Assembly (NCBI GenBank): GCA_937775205.1 | Contig: CALKBX010000010.1 | Span: 1 to 64,000 of the forward strand | Source of the DNA: an uncultured Verrucomicrobiae bacterium | GTDB lineage: Bacteria; Verrucomicrobiota; Verrucomicrobiia; Limisphaerales; UBA1100 | Reading direction: 5' to 3' | Length of the DNA stretch: 64,000 nucleotides | Shown: piece after piece, positions 38,738 through 48,211 of the stretch | Layout of the letters: the number at the start of each line of letters is the position of its first letter | Numbering within the stretch: position 1 is the stretch's first letter | The notes under the pieces: model-generated | The model's input: only the letters and a program-made list of their open reading frames with translations | What the model was told of the DNA's origin: nothing | Databases searched by the model: none | Position numbers and translations under genes: made by a program

Positions 38738-40060
38738 GTGAAATCCGTGTCCCAACATCCCGTCGAGCTGCTGCGTTTTAATACGTGCGGTTCGGTTGAT
38801 GACGGCAAGAGCACATTGATCGGGCGGTTGCTTTATGATTCGAAATCGATCATGGAGGATCAGATGGAGGCACTGGAGCGGTCGGCAGATATCACCGGCG
38901 GCGGCCAAGTGAATTTGGCCAACCTCACCGATGGTCTGCGTGCCGAGCGCGAGCAGGGGATTACCATCGACGTGGCGTACCGGTTTTTCGCGACGCCGAA
39001 GCGCAAGTTCATCGTCGCCGACACGCCGGGTCATGTGCAGTACACGCGCAATATGGTGACGGGCGCGAGCACGGCGAATCTTTCCATCGTGCTGGTCGAT
39101 GCGCGCAATGGCGTGATCGAGCAGACGCGGCGGCACAGTTATATTTCTGCGTTGTTGGGTATTCCGCACATTGTGTTTGCGGTGAACAAAATGGATCTCG
39201 TGGACTGGAGCGAGGAACGCTTCCGAGAAATCCGCGATGAAATCGAGGGTTTTCTGCCGAAGCTGGATTCGTTTTCGGACGTGAAATTTCTCCCGTTGAG
39301 CGCGTTGGACGGAGGCAATGTGGTCGATCCATCCGAGCACACGCCGTGGTATGAAGGGCCGACGTTGATGGGGCATCTCGAGTCCGTGCACATCGCCAGC
39401 GATTGGAATTTGAACGCCTTTCGGTTTCCTGTGCAATGGGTGAATCGGCCGAACAATCCTACCGACAAAACACTGCACGATTTTCGTGGGTTCTCCGGCC
39501 AAATCGCCGGTGGCATTGTGAAGGTCGGGCAAGAGGTGCTGGTGCTGCCCAGCGGCCGGAAGAGTTTCGTCAAAGAAATCCAGACGTTTGACGGCAACCT
39601 AGACGAGGCATTTTCGCCGCAATCAGTGACGCTGGTTTTGGAGGACGACCTCGACATTAGCCGTGGCGACATGATTGTGGGCACGGATTTATTGCCCGGC
39701 CACAGCGCGGATATTTCCGCGCGCGTGTGTTGGATGGAACAGCGCCCGTTGCAAGTCGGCCAAAAATATTTTCTCAAGCACGGCACACAAACCGTGCAGG
39801 CGAAAGTCATCAGCCTCGACAGCCGTATCAACATCCAAACCTACGAGCCCGAACCGCATCCGGCCGAGCTGGCCATGAACGACATCGGCGAAGTCCGGTT
39901 GCGCACCGCCAAGCCTTTGGTGTTTGATGCCTACACCACCAATCGCCTCACCGGCTCCATCGTTCTGGTTGAGCCCAGCACCAACGCCACCGCCGCCGCC
40001 GGAATGCTGCGCGGCCCCGAAAAAGTTTATCAGCCGGACTACGACGATTTCATGATCTAA
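38738..40060 (+). CDS. cysN: Sulfate adenylyltransferase subunit 1, GTPase (CysN)
   Basis: 440 residues starting at GTG 38738, 3 bases after cysD. Elongation-factor-like GTPase that drives adenylyl sulfate formation. G1 GSVDDGKSTLIGRLLYDSK (about 18-36), EREQGITIDVAYRFF, DTPGHVQYTRNMVTGAS (G3), NKMD (G4), followed by two beta-barrel domains. It ends after the barrels with no fused APS kinase (CysC) domain, and no separate cysC is in the window. A bidirectional terminator follows. Confidence 0.95.
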   Translation: MKSVSQHPVELLRFNTCGSVDDGKSTLIGRLLYDSKSIMEDQMEALERSADITGGGQVNLANLTDGLRAEREQGITIDVAYRFFATPKRKFIVADTPGHVQYTRNMVTGASTANLSIVLVDARNGVIEQTRRHSYISALLGIPHIVFAVNKMDLVDWSEERFREIRDEIEGFLPKLDSFSDVKFLPLSALDGGNVVDPSEHTPWYEGPTLMGHLESVHIASDWNLNAFRFPVQWVNRPNNPTDKTLHDFRGFSGQIAGGIVKVGQEVLVLPSGRKSFVKEIQTFDGNLDEAFSPQSVTLVLEDDLDISRGDMIVGTDLLPGHSADISARVCWMEQRPLQVGQKYFLKHGTQTVQAKVISLDSRINIQTYEPEPHPAELAMNDIGEVRLRTAKPLVFDAYTTNRLTGSIVLVEPSTNATAAAGMLRGPEKVYQPDYDDFMI

Positions 40061-40124
40061 CCTGACTGAAAATTAGCCATCACATTTAGTTAAAAGAGTG
40101 AGGTCAGCCACTTTGCTTCACAAA

Positions 40125-40157
40125 AAAAGACGGCGCATAATCGCGCCGTCTTTTGTT
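40125..40157. terminator. Bidirectional rho-independent terminator
   Basis: 12-bp perfect stem AAAAGACGGCGC (40125-40136) / GCGCCGTCTTTT (40143-40154), 6-nt loop, A-run before and T-rich after. It ends the cys operon and the convergent peroxiredoxin gene. Confidence 0.9.
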
Positions 40158-40176
40158 TCAAGATTTCCGTTTTACC

Positions 40177-40812
40177 TTAGCCGTTCAGGGCTTCGTAGAC
40201 GTTGCCGACCATTCCTTCGTTGGGGGTCAGGGTTTTGTCGCCGGGGGTCCATTGGGCGGGGCAGGCTTCGGCGGGGTTGGCGGCGCAGTGGGCGTTGGCT
40301 TCCATCACGCGGGTCAGCTCTTCCATATTGCGGCCGACGTTGTAGAAGTTGACGGTGCCGCTCACGAGTTTGCCTTCGGGGCTGATGATGAATGTGCCGC
40401 GCAGGGCGAGACCGGTGGCGTCGTCGTACACGCCGAATAGGCTGGAGACCACGCCGGTGGTGTCGGCAGCGAGTGTGTATTTCACATCAGTCATTAATTT
40501 TTCTTCACGGCACCAGGCGAGGTGGGCGAATTTGGTGTCGGTGGAAACGCCAATCACTTTCGCGCCGAGCTCGGTGAGCTTGGCATCTTGCGCGGCGAGG
40601 TCGGCCAATTCGGTGGGGCACACGAAGGTGAAGTCCGCCGGATAAAAAACGAGGATAGTCCACTTGCCGTCGGCTTTGAGGTTGGCAAGGCTGACTTCGC
40701 CGAAGGAGCCGGTGCTGGGCTCGAAGGTTTCCATTTCGAAATCCGGCACCTCTTCACCCACGCTCAGCACAGGGAGGTCGCCACACAATTCACAACCGAG
40801 TTCATCTGACAT
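40177..40812 (-). CDS. AhpC-type 2-Cys peroxiredoxin
   Basis: 211 residues; thiol peroxidase for H2O2 and organic peroxides, cytoplasmic. Peroxidatic Cys in FYPADFTFVCPTELADL (about residue 65), resolving Cys in PAEACPAQWTPG (about 185). The N-terminus carries an extra GCELCGDLP CxxC motif (about 7-10) that ordinary AhpC lacks. The preceding A/G-rich AGAAAGAA, 7 bases before the ATG, is a plausible ribosome site. Single gene; no AhpF or OxyR homologue is near. Confidence 0.92.
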   Translation of the reverse strand: MSDELGCELCGDLPVLSVGEEVPDFEMETFEPSTGSFGEVSLANLKADGKWTILVFYPADFTFVCPTELADLAAQDAKLTELGAKVIGVSTDTKFAHLAWCREEKLMTDVKYTLAADTTGVVSSLFGVYDDATGLALRGTFIISPEGKLVSGTVNFYNVGRNMEELTRVMEANAHCAANPAEACPAQWTPGDKTLTPNEGMVGNVYEALNG

Positions 40813-40924
40813 ATTTATTCTTTCTGTTGAGGTTTAAAAAAGTCGGGGGATTGGATGCCTGAAGTACGATGGGAAGTCAATGGAAAGGTTGAAGGAGCTT
40901 GGCTTGGTTTCCCCTCAACCAATA

Positions 40925-42402
<1,478 letters not shown>

Positions 42403-42406
<4 letters not shown>

Positions 42407-43173
42407 TGCCAGAGTGCCTTATACGCGAGCGCGCCGAGGACGCCGCCGATGCACGGGCCGACGACAGGAATCCACGCGTAGCTCCAATCGGATTTACCCT
42501 TGCCGTGGATGGGCAGCAGCGCGTGGGCGATGCGTGGGCCAAGGTCGCGCGCGGGGTTGATGGCGTAGCCGGTTGGCCCGCCAAGCGACAGGCCAATGGA
42601 AAAGACCAGCAGACCAACGAGCAATGGTTTAAGGCCGAATGCCCATTCTTGTTGCAATCCTTTCGACTCATTAGTACCCCCCAAATTTTCCTGTACTGGC
42701 GTAAGGGCGTCTGGGGAAAAGATAGCGAGGACGCCGAATACTAGGACAAAGGTCCCGATAATCTCGCAGAGTAGGTTGGCAAACGGCTTGCGAATAGCAG
42801 GCGCATTAGAGAACACGCCAAGCTTGGTGGCAGGATCCTCGGTAACTTCCCAATGGGGCAGATAGGCGAGCCACACGGTGGTCGCGCCGAGGATGGCGCC
42901 GAGGAATTGGGCTGCGACATATTTGGGCACATCGCTCCAAGGCAATCCGCCGATGCTCGCGAGGCCAAGTGTGACGGCGGGGTTGATGTGCGCTCCACTG
43001 AAATTCACCACGGCGTATATCGCCATGGCCACGGCGAGGCCCCAGCCGGCGGTGATGACAATCCAGCCCGAGTCGTGCCCGTAGGTTTTTTTCAGGCTGA
43101 CATTCGCGCACACGCCGCCGCCCAACAGGATGAGCAGGAAGGTGCCGACCAGTTCCGCAGTGAAAACATTCAC
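42403..43173 (-). CDS. glpF: Glycerol facilitator, aquaporin family
   Basis: 256 residues, six helices and two half-helices of the MIP family. Both NPA boxes are present ([15 protein letters not shown], about 63-77, and [17 protein letters not shown], about 205-221). The Asp after the second NPAR (NPARDLGPR) and the longer third loop identify it as an aquaglyceroporin. A loop between helices 3 and 4 is somewhat extended. First gene of the glpFK unit. Confidence 0.94.
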
Positions 43174-43233
43174 GCGGCGGAGTGTAGCGGGCGGGCAGCG
43201 GACGAAAAGGAAAGAATGCGGGAAGCGGCGCGG

Positions 43234-44578
43234 TTAGTTTTCTTCGCGCTTGATATCGACGGTGCAGCCGACGGCTTCGAGTTCGCCGCCGACGCGGATG
43301 GCTTCGTCGTGGTCGTAGCCGGTGAGGGTGGTGAGGCGTTCCTGCTCGAGCATTTCAAAAATCTCGAAGGTGCTCTGGCGCGGCTTGAGGCGGCGCATCA
43401 CTTGTACGGCTTCATAGGAATCGGTGGGCACACGGCGGATGAGCACGCGGGTGCCTTCAGGAAGTTGGGGCTCGATGATCCCGGTTCGGGTATCTCACTC
43501 GGCTCGGGGATGGGAAGCACCGGCGGTAAGTTCCGCCACTTCGGGTTCCGGTTCGGGCGCTTTCCACCAAAACTTCGGGGTTGATAATTTTTTCCAGTGC
43601 AATGGCGTAGCGTTCGTCGATGCCCATGGGGCTTAGATTCACAAGATTACCCACTTTCTCGACAGTGGTGGGGTCGAAATGAATCACGGCCAGTTCGCCG
43701 CTATTTTGGGTATAAATCAATTCGGGCCCTGAAGAGTCGCCTAGTTCTAGCACTTTGGGCTCTAAGACGGGAGGCTCTTCCTCTTCCGTTGGCATCTCGC
43801 TAATGTCTCTTAGTATTAAAACACTTGAGTTGAGAATTTGTTCCCGCTTCAGCACAAGGGTGCCATTGGAGTCGGCGAGGTAACAATGAATCAAACTATT
43901 TCCATCCATGTAAGCTTTGGCCTCCACTCGAATCTCTCGTTCCTGGCCGCGGCGATTGAGGTATTGCAGCAACACCACCACGGGCTCTGCGGAGATTATC
44001 GGCGGCATGGGTTCCGGCGAGGTCAGAACTGGCGGCAGCGATTCCGGTGTATCCTCCTTCAACACATGCCCGCAATTCCAGCAACGCATTTCACCTTGCC
44101 ATGACCGCACCTTACCGTTGGAACAGTTAGGGCAATCTCTGCTGATAACTTTATCCTTTTTCTGCGGGTTCTTCGGTAGTCCGAGCACCTCTGGATTGAG
44201 GATTCGTGTTTTTTTCAATTCAATGGTCGCTCCAGTTTCCAGGACTGTAATAACAAAATCGCCCTTTAACCGAGCGCTATGCCGGGCTACTTTTAGACTA
44301 CGCTTTATCCCCTTGGAGTTTACGAAGTGTACCTCGACAAGATCTTCCGGAGAAATTCCATTCCTCCCCGTTTTATTATTCCCAGCCTTGTTTTTAAAAT
44401 ATTTTGCGAATGAACCGTCTCCGATGTTGCCACCCACCCAAACGCAAAAACACCAGGCAATAATGCCACCCATGATAGCCACTCCATCACTGCCGGTTAG
44501 TGCACCTAAAAAAACTCCGGCTAAATATCCAACAAAGACCCCGGCAATGGCACCTATAGTAATACATAAGCAGGACAT
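43234..44578 (-). CDS. Unknown modular protein, paralogue 1: TM, three WYL-like modules, zinc ribbon, L7/L12-CTD-like (frameshifted)
   Basis: I do not recognise this family. Two N-terminal membrane segments (about 5-50, ending at the GSDGVAIMGGI turn) precede a beta module (about 80-132, ends KTRILNPEVLGL), a CPNC...CWNC zinc ribbon (Cys about 149, 152, 166, 169), a second module (VLLQYLNRRGQEREIRV..., ends REQILNSSVL), a third (ends LEKIINPEVLVE), then a Pro/Glu linker and a C-terminal L7/L12-CTD-like part (TRVLIRRVPTDSYEAVQVM ... VGGELEAVGCTVDI). The frame breaks in the linker: the upstream frame runs to 43457, and the C-terminal frame is +1 from there. PEPEPEV and IPEPSEIPEP in other frames show that several small shifts occurred there. 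Third gene of the minus-strand array; the real extent is uncertain. Confidence 0.65.
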
Positions 44579-44596
44579 ATGGCGTTGTTCGTTTTC

Positions 44597-45574
44597 TTAT
44601 TTCAACTCCACCGTGCAACCGGCGGCTTCGAGTTCTTGTTTAAGTTTCTCCGCTTCATCACGGGGGAGGTTTTCCACCACCACCTTGGGGAAATCGCGTA
44701 GTAGGCCGTACACGGCAAACGTGTTCAAATTCGGCCGCGCGGATTGCAGCACTTTTGTGGCTTCGGATGAAGTCATCCCGATGGCGGTGACAACGACATT
44801 CACCGTGGTCGGTTCTGTGGTCACCGGTTCGGGTTTCGGTTCCAGCGGCTCTTTGGGCTGTTCGGGTTGAGCCTCAGGTTCTTCCACCACTGGTGCGATG
44901 GTGCTTGCCCTTGTCCTCAATAAGGCGAGTAGTTGAGCCTGAGGTTCTTCCAACGCCGGTGCGATGGGCTCCTCGATGACCGGTGGGGAATCCGATTCCA
45001 AGTCACGTTGCTCCAAAATGTTTTCCTCTTTCAACACATGCCCGCAATTCCAGCAACGCATTTCACCTTTCCATGCCCGCACGTTGCCGTTGGAACAGTT
45101 AGGGCAGTCCCTACCGACAACTTCATCCTCGTTCTGCGGATTCTTAGATAGTCCGAGCACCTCTGGGTTTTTGATGCGCTCAAAAACCAGTTCCATTTTG
45201 CCTCCGCTGTCCCAGAGATTTACTTTTACTTTGTTATGATTTCGAAATGCCGAAGCGGAGTCCACATAAGCGTTGCGATGTTCTCCCGATGCATTGATGT
45301 ACTGGAGCGCAACCCGTTTTCCTAACGGTTTTGAGTGGGTGGCTTTTCTCTTTCCTCGTGTCGTTTTTGAAGGAGGCGCAAACAATTCTTCTGGTTTTTT
45401 TTCGCCAAATTTTGAGCCGTAGTCAAAACCTTTAACTATGCAAACGGCGAATGTGACTATGCCGCCTAAAATGGCTATTTCATCACTCCCTGTTACTGTA
45501 TGTAAAAGGCGACCAACGACGATAAACAGAATAAATCCGACGACCCCTCCGCCTATTTGTATTAAACATCCCAT
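44597..45574 (-). CDS. Unknown modular protein, paralogue 2: TM, WYL-like module, zinc ribbon, L7/L12-CTD-like
   Basis: 325 residues, intact. Two membrane segments (about 4-48: IGGGVVGFILFIVVGRLLH, IAILGGIVTFAVCIV) around the same GSDEIAILGG turn as paralogue 1; a beta module (about 87-141, VALQYINASGEHR ... FERIKNPEVLGL); a zinc ribbon (Cys 157, 160, 174, 177: DCPNCSNGNVRAW, RCWNCGHVL); a Pro/Glu linker (195-255); and a C-terminal domain (about 256-325) whose end DEAEKLKQELEAAGCTVELK closely matches the end of the ribosomal L7/L12 C-terminal domain. The upstream stalk and hinge of L7/L12 are absent, so it is not a ribosomal protein. Probably inner-membrane, with its soluble part in the cytoplasm. 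Spacing to paralogue 1 is 18 bases. Confidence 0.8.
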   Translation of the reverse strand: MGCLIQIGGGVVGFILFIVVGRLLHTVTGSDEIAILGGIVTFAVCIVKGFDYGSKFGEKKPEELFAPPSKTTRGKRKATHSKPLGKRVALQYINASGEHRNAYVDSASAFRNHNKVKVNLWDSGGKMELVFERIKNPEVLGLSKNPQNEDEVVGRDCPNCSNGNVRAWKGEMRCWNCGHVLKEENILEQRDLESDSPPVIEEPIAPALEEPQAQLLALLRTRASTIAPVVEEPEAQPEQPKEPLEPKPEPVTTEPTTVNVVVTAIGMTSSEATKVLQSARPNLNTFAVYGLLRDFPKVVVENLPRDEAEKLKQELEAAGCTVELK

Positions 45575-45590
45575 AGTCCGACGGTGTCCT

Positions 45591-46388
45591 TTATTTCAAT
45601 TCCACCGTGCAACCGGCGTCTTCCAGACGTTTCTTGAATGCTTCCGCCTGTTCGAGCGGCATGTTCTCGGCGACGGTTTGCGGGAAATTCCGCAGCATGC
45701 TGTACAGATCGAAGGTGCCGAGGTCCGGGCGCAAGTCCCGCAGCACATGGGTGGCATCGTAGGTGGCAATGCCGCAGCCGGTGAGGATGAGGTTCACCGT
45801 GTCGGCCGGGGCTGGGGTGACGGTTGGCTCCGCCTCGGACTCGACTGTCGGCGCGACTTCTCTCGACGGCGCGGTCGTCGTGGCGTCGAACAACGCCTCG
45901 GGGTTGCCGATGCGCGTGCGCTTGAGCGTGATGTATTTGAAGGTCGGTGACACCCGCACGCGCACATAGTCGCCCTTGTCATCCACCACGCCGGTGATGA
46001 TTTTGAATTCCTTGTGGATGCCTTCCCAGTTGGTGTACTGGATAATCGACGTGTCCGCAGTGGTGGTGCGCACCGGCAAGGGCTCGGCCGGCATCACCGC
46101 CGGCGCGGGCACGCCCTTGAGGATGCGCGTCTTCGAGCGATCCAGCGAAATGCGCTTGAAGGTCGGCGCCACGCGCACGGAAAAATGGTTGCCCTTACGC
46201 ACGATGGATTTCGGGTCGCCAATGAACTGCTTCAGCTCGCCGGCGTAGTTCAAATACTCGATGACAATCGTCCCGTTCGCCGTGGGCGCTTGGTATTCCT
46301 TTTTCTTCCGTTTGCGCGGCTTGGCAGGCTTCTCCGGCAAGGTCGGCTCACCGGAGATGGCTTTCTTTAAGTTGTCAAAAAATCCCAT
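45591..46388 (-). CDS. Unknown modular protein, paralogue 3: two WYL-like modules and L7/L12-CTD-like domain
   Basis: 265 residues, intact, no membrane segment or zinc ribbon. A basic N-terminus (MGFFDNLKKAISG ... KPRKRKKK) leads to two beta modules (about 40-92, IVIEYLNYAGELKQFIG ... ISLDRSKTRILKG; about 112-168, IIQYTNWEGIHKEFKII ... ITLKRTRIGNPEAL), a Thr/Glu/Pro linker, and an L7/L12-CTD-like domain (about 196-265, VNLILTGCGIATYDATHVLRDL ... QAEAFKKRLEDAGCTVELK). First of the three tandem paralogues and the one nearest the reverse transcriptase gene, from which it is separated by 245 bases holding two long palindromes. Start chosen at the first ATG, with TATTTCC-type sequence before it. 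Confidence 0.8.
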   Translation of the reverse strand: MGFFDNLKKAISGEPTLPEKPAKPRKRKKKEYQAPTANGTIVIEYLNYAGELKQFIGDPKSIVRKGNHFSVRVAPTFKRISLDRSKTRILKGVPAPAVMPAEPLPVRTTTADTSIIQYTNWEGIHKEFKIITGVVDDKGDYVRVRVSPTFKYITLKRTRIGNPEALFDATTTAPSREVAPTVESEAEPTVTPAPADTVNLILTGCGIATYDATHVLRDLRPDLGTFDLYSMLRNFPQTVAENMPLEQAEAFKKRLEDAGCTVELK

Positions 46389-46447
46389 AATATTTCCTGT
46401 CCCCTAATTTTTGATCGCGCAAGAGCAAAGGCGACTATGGTCTTGGG

Positions 46448-46495
46448 CCGCCACCTTGGTTGGTGGCGTTCCATCGGCGCCAACCAAGGTGGCGG
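46448..46495. repeat. 16-bp perfect inverted repeat
   Basis: CCGCCACCTTGGTTGG (46448-46463) and CCAACCAAGGTGGCGG (46480-46495) with a 16-base spacer. The left arm plus spacer can also form a smaller hairpin (CGCCACC/GGTGGCG). It lies between the reverse transcriptase gene and paralogue 3. No T-run follows, so it is not a standard terminator. Confidence 0.9.
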
Positions 46496-46563
46496 ACGAG
46501 CCGGACGAGCATCCCACATTCCTCGCGGAACACGGGGCACAGCCGTCGGCGGGCTTTAGCATT

Positions 46564-46612
46564 CACATCCAAAGGATGTGGGGCTTCCACCGCGCCACAT
46601 CCTTTGGATGTG
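46564..46612. repeat. 18-bp perfect inverted repeat with self-palindromic arms
   Basis: CACATCCAAAGGATGTGG (46564-46581) and CCACATCCTTTGGATGTG (46595-46612), 13-base loop. Each arm is itself a 7-bp palindrome (CACATCC-3-GGATGTG), so cruciform or alternating hairpins are possible. It lies 22 bases beyond the reverse transcriptase stop, on its downstream side. Confidence 0.9.
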
Positions 46613-46633
46613 CGTCGATTTCACTAATGCCGG

Positions 46634-48101
46634 TCAACACTTGGCGCTCTCCCTCACGAGCTTTGTTTGCCTGTGCTTCCCGGTTTGGAGGGAATCGGTC
46701 CCGCCGGTTTCCCGCCGGGCCGATGGCAGCCGCCTTTGCTGCTGCGCGATCAAATTTTCTGTTCGCATCTGGAAGAATGACGATTCCAAATGCCCGTGTC
46801 GCAGGAGCCGCCGCCGGTGCCGCAAACTGGGCAACCCCATTGCCCGCAACCGCCGGAAGGGCAGCTTGCGGAAGTTGCCTTTCTTGTGGCCATTCTGGAA
46901 AGCAACCGCGAGGATTTCCTCCGCCAGCCAACGGTCCAGCGCGCGCAGTTGCGCCTCGTCATTCACGTGCTTCAAATAATAATCGATGATGGCCACGGAG
47001 CGGAAGCCATTCTCCACCACGTCGCGCGCGATGTCCACCGCCAGTTGCGCGCGCGCCATCGGCTGGCGTGTTTTGCGAAAACGCTTTTGCTTGCGGCGGA
47101 AGGCAAACCGAAACAGATTGCGAATCTTGCGCCCCTTCTCCCGCGCCATGCCCACGCTGCCGTCGCTGCGAAACTCCAGCCCCAAATGCTGAAACCGGTC
47201 ACACGCCTCGAAGGCGCCATCGGTGTGCCCAGCGGTGCGGCCAAAGAAAAAATCGCGGTGTGCCTTCGGCTTGCTCGCCACGCGCAATTCCTCAAACGCC
47301 TCGCCCATCACCTCCCCAGCCCGCAGCGCGCTGTCGCGGTTGTTTGAGAAGGCCAGCAAGTCGTCGGCGTACCGAAAATATTTTACGCCCGCCAGCCGGT
47401 TCATGCTGGCGGTCCAGCGGCGTGAGATAAAGATTGGCAAAGAAACACGCGATGGCCGTGCCAAAGGCGATGCCCCGCTGATGCGTCACCACCTCCTCGC
47501 CGTGCAGCACCTCAAACTCAATCCGTTGGCGCAACAGCGTGAACAGATAATTGTCCGGCTCAATCCATTGCGCGAGCAGCTCGAGCAGTCGTTCGTGGTT
47601 GATGGTTGGAAAATAATCCGCGACATCGCGTTTCACAAAATACAGAGGCCGTGGCATCTGCCGCACGAGCGCTTCCACGCGATGCTGGCAGCTGTCCACG
47701 CCGTGGCTACCCATGCGATAGGCGTAACAGCTCGGCTCGTAAACGCCGTGAAAATATTTCGTCAGCTCGCGGTACAGCATGAGGTCCACGATGCGCTCCT
47801 CCCACGGATAAAGATAGAGCGTGCGCTCCTTGCCGTTGGTGTTGAACTTCAGCTCGATGCCCGGGCGATAGCTGAACTGCCGCCGGGCGAGCCGCTGGTG
47901 CAGCCGCGAAACATTCCGTAACGAGTTCGCCGCGAAATCATAAAGCGTGCGCTCATCATGCGAGCGCCCCAACGCCTTGCGCCACGTGAAGAGCGGCTTG
48001 GAATACACCCGAATCACCGCCTGATGCAGCGCGAGCTCCGAATAAATCCGGTCAAACGTGGCCTTGCGATGGGACGCAGGCAATGGGCAATGGATTTTCA
48101 T
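46634..48101 (-). CDS. Stand-alone reverse transcriptase (one frameshift)
   Basis: 488 residues after removing one base near 47403. The N-terminal frame (48101 to about 47404) has fingers and palm motifs: KERTLYLYPWEERIVDLMLY, motif A YFVKRDVADYFPTI (Asp about 159), motif B GIAFGTAIACFFANLYLTPLDR (about 210-231). The next frame gives SMNRLAGVKYFRYADDLLAFS with the catalytic YADD (about 244-247), then EELRVASKPKAHRDFFFG and a C-terminal part (GHKKGNFRKLPFRRLRAMGLPS). No group II maturase X or endonuclease domain, no integrase or RNase H, and no SQ form of motif B typical of DGR enzymes. I cannot place it in a named class. It is on the same strand as and upstream of the three paralogues, divergent from nadA. 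Confidence 0.85.
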
Positions 48102-48211
48102 CCCGATTTTTCAATCTTCGGGCGCGTAGGGTGGAGGCAGTTTAACCGCGCACCGCGAATTGGGAAACTATTTTTATCCACGCGAAATTGACGACTTGGC
48201 GTGATGGCTTT

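Noticed and set aside
38252..39532. 426-codon minus-strand frame
   Set aside because: Antisense to cysD/cysN; shadow.
46411..46989. 192-codon plus-strand frame across the palindromes and RT end
   Set aside because: Overlaps the RT in antisense, has low-complexity Arg/Ala/Pro composition and no domain; it is a shadow of the RT.
43234..48101. Diversity-generating retroelement
   Set aside because: No SQ motif B, no C-type-lectin target, and I saw no template/variable repeat pair near the RT. A systematic search for A-biased imperfect repeats could still overturn this.
46634..48101. Group II intron-encoded maturase
   Set aside because: No maturase X or endonuclease domain and no intron RNA 5' GUGYG or domain V structure recognised around it.
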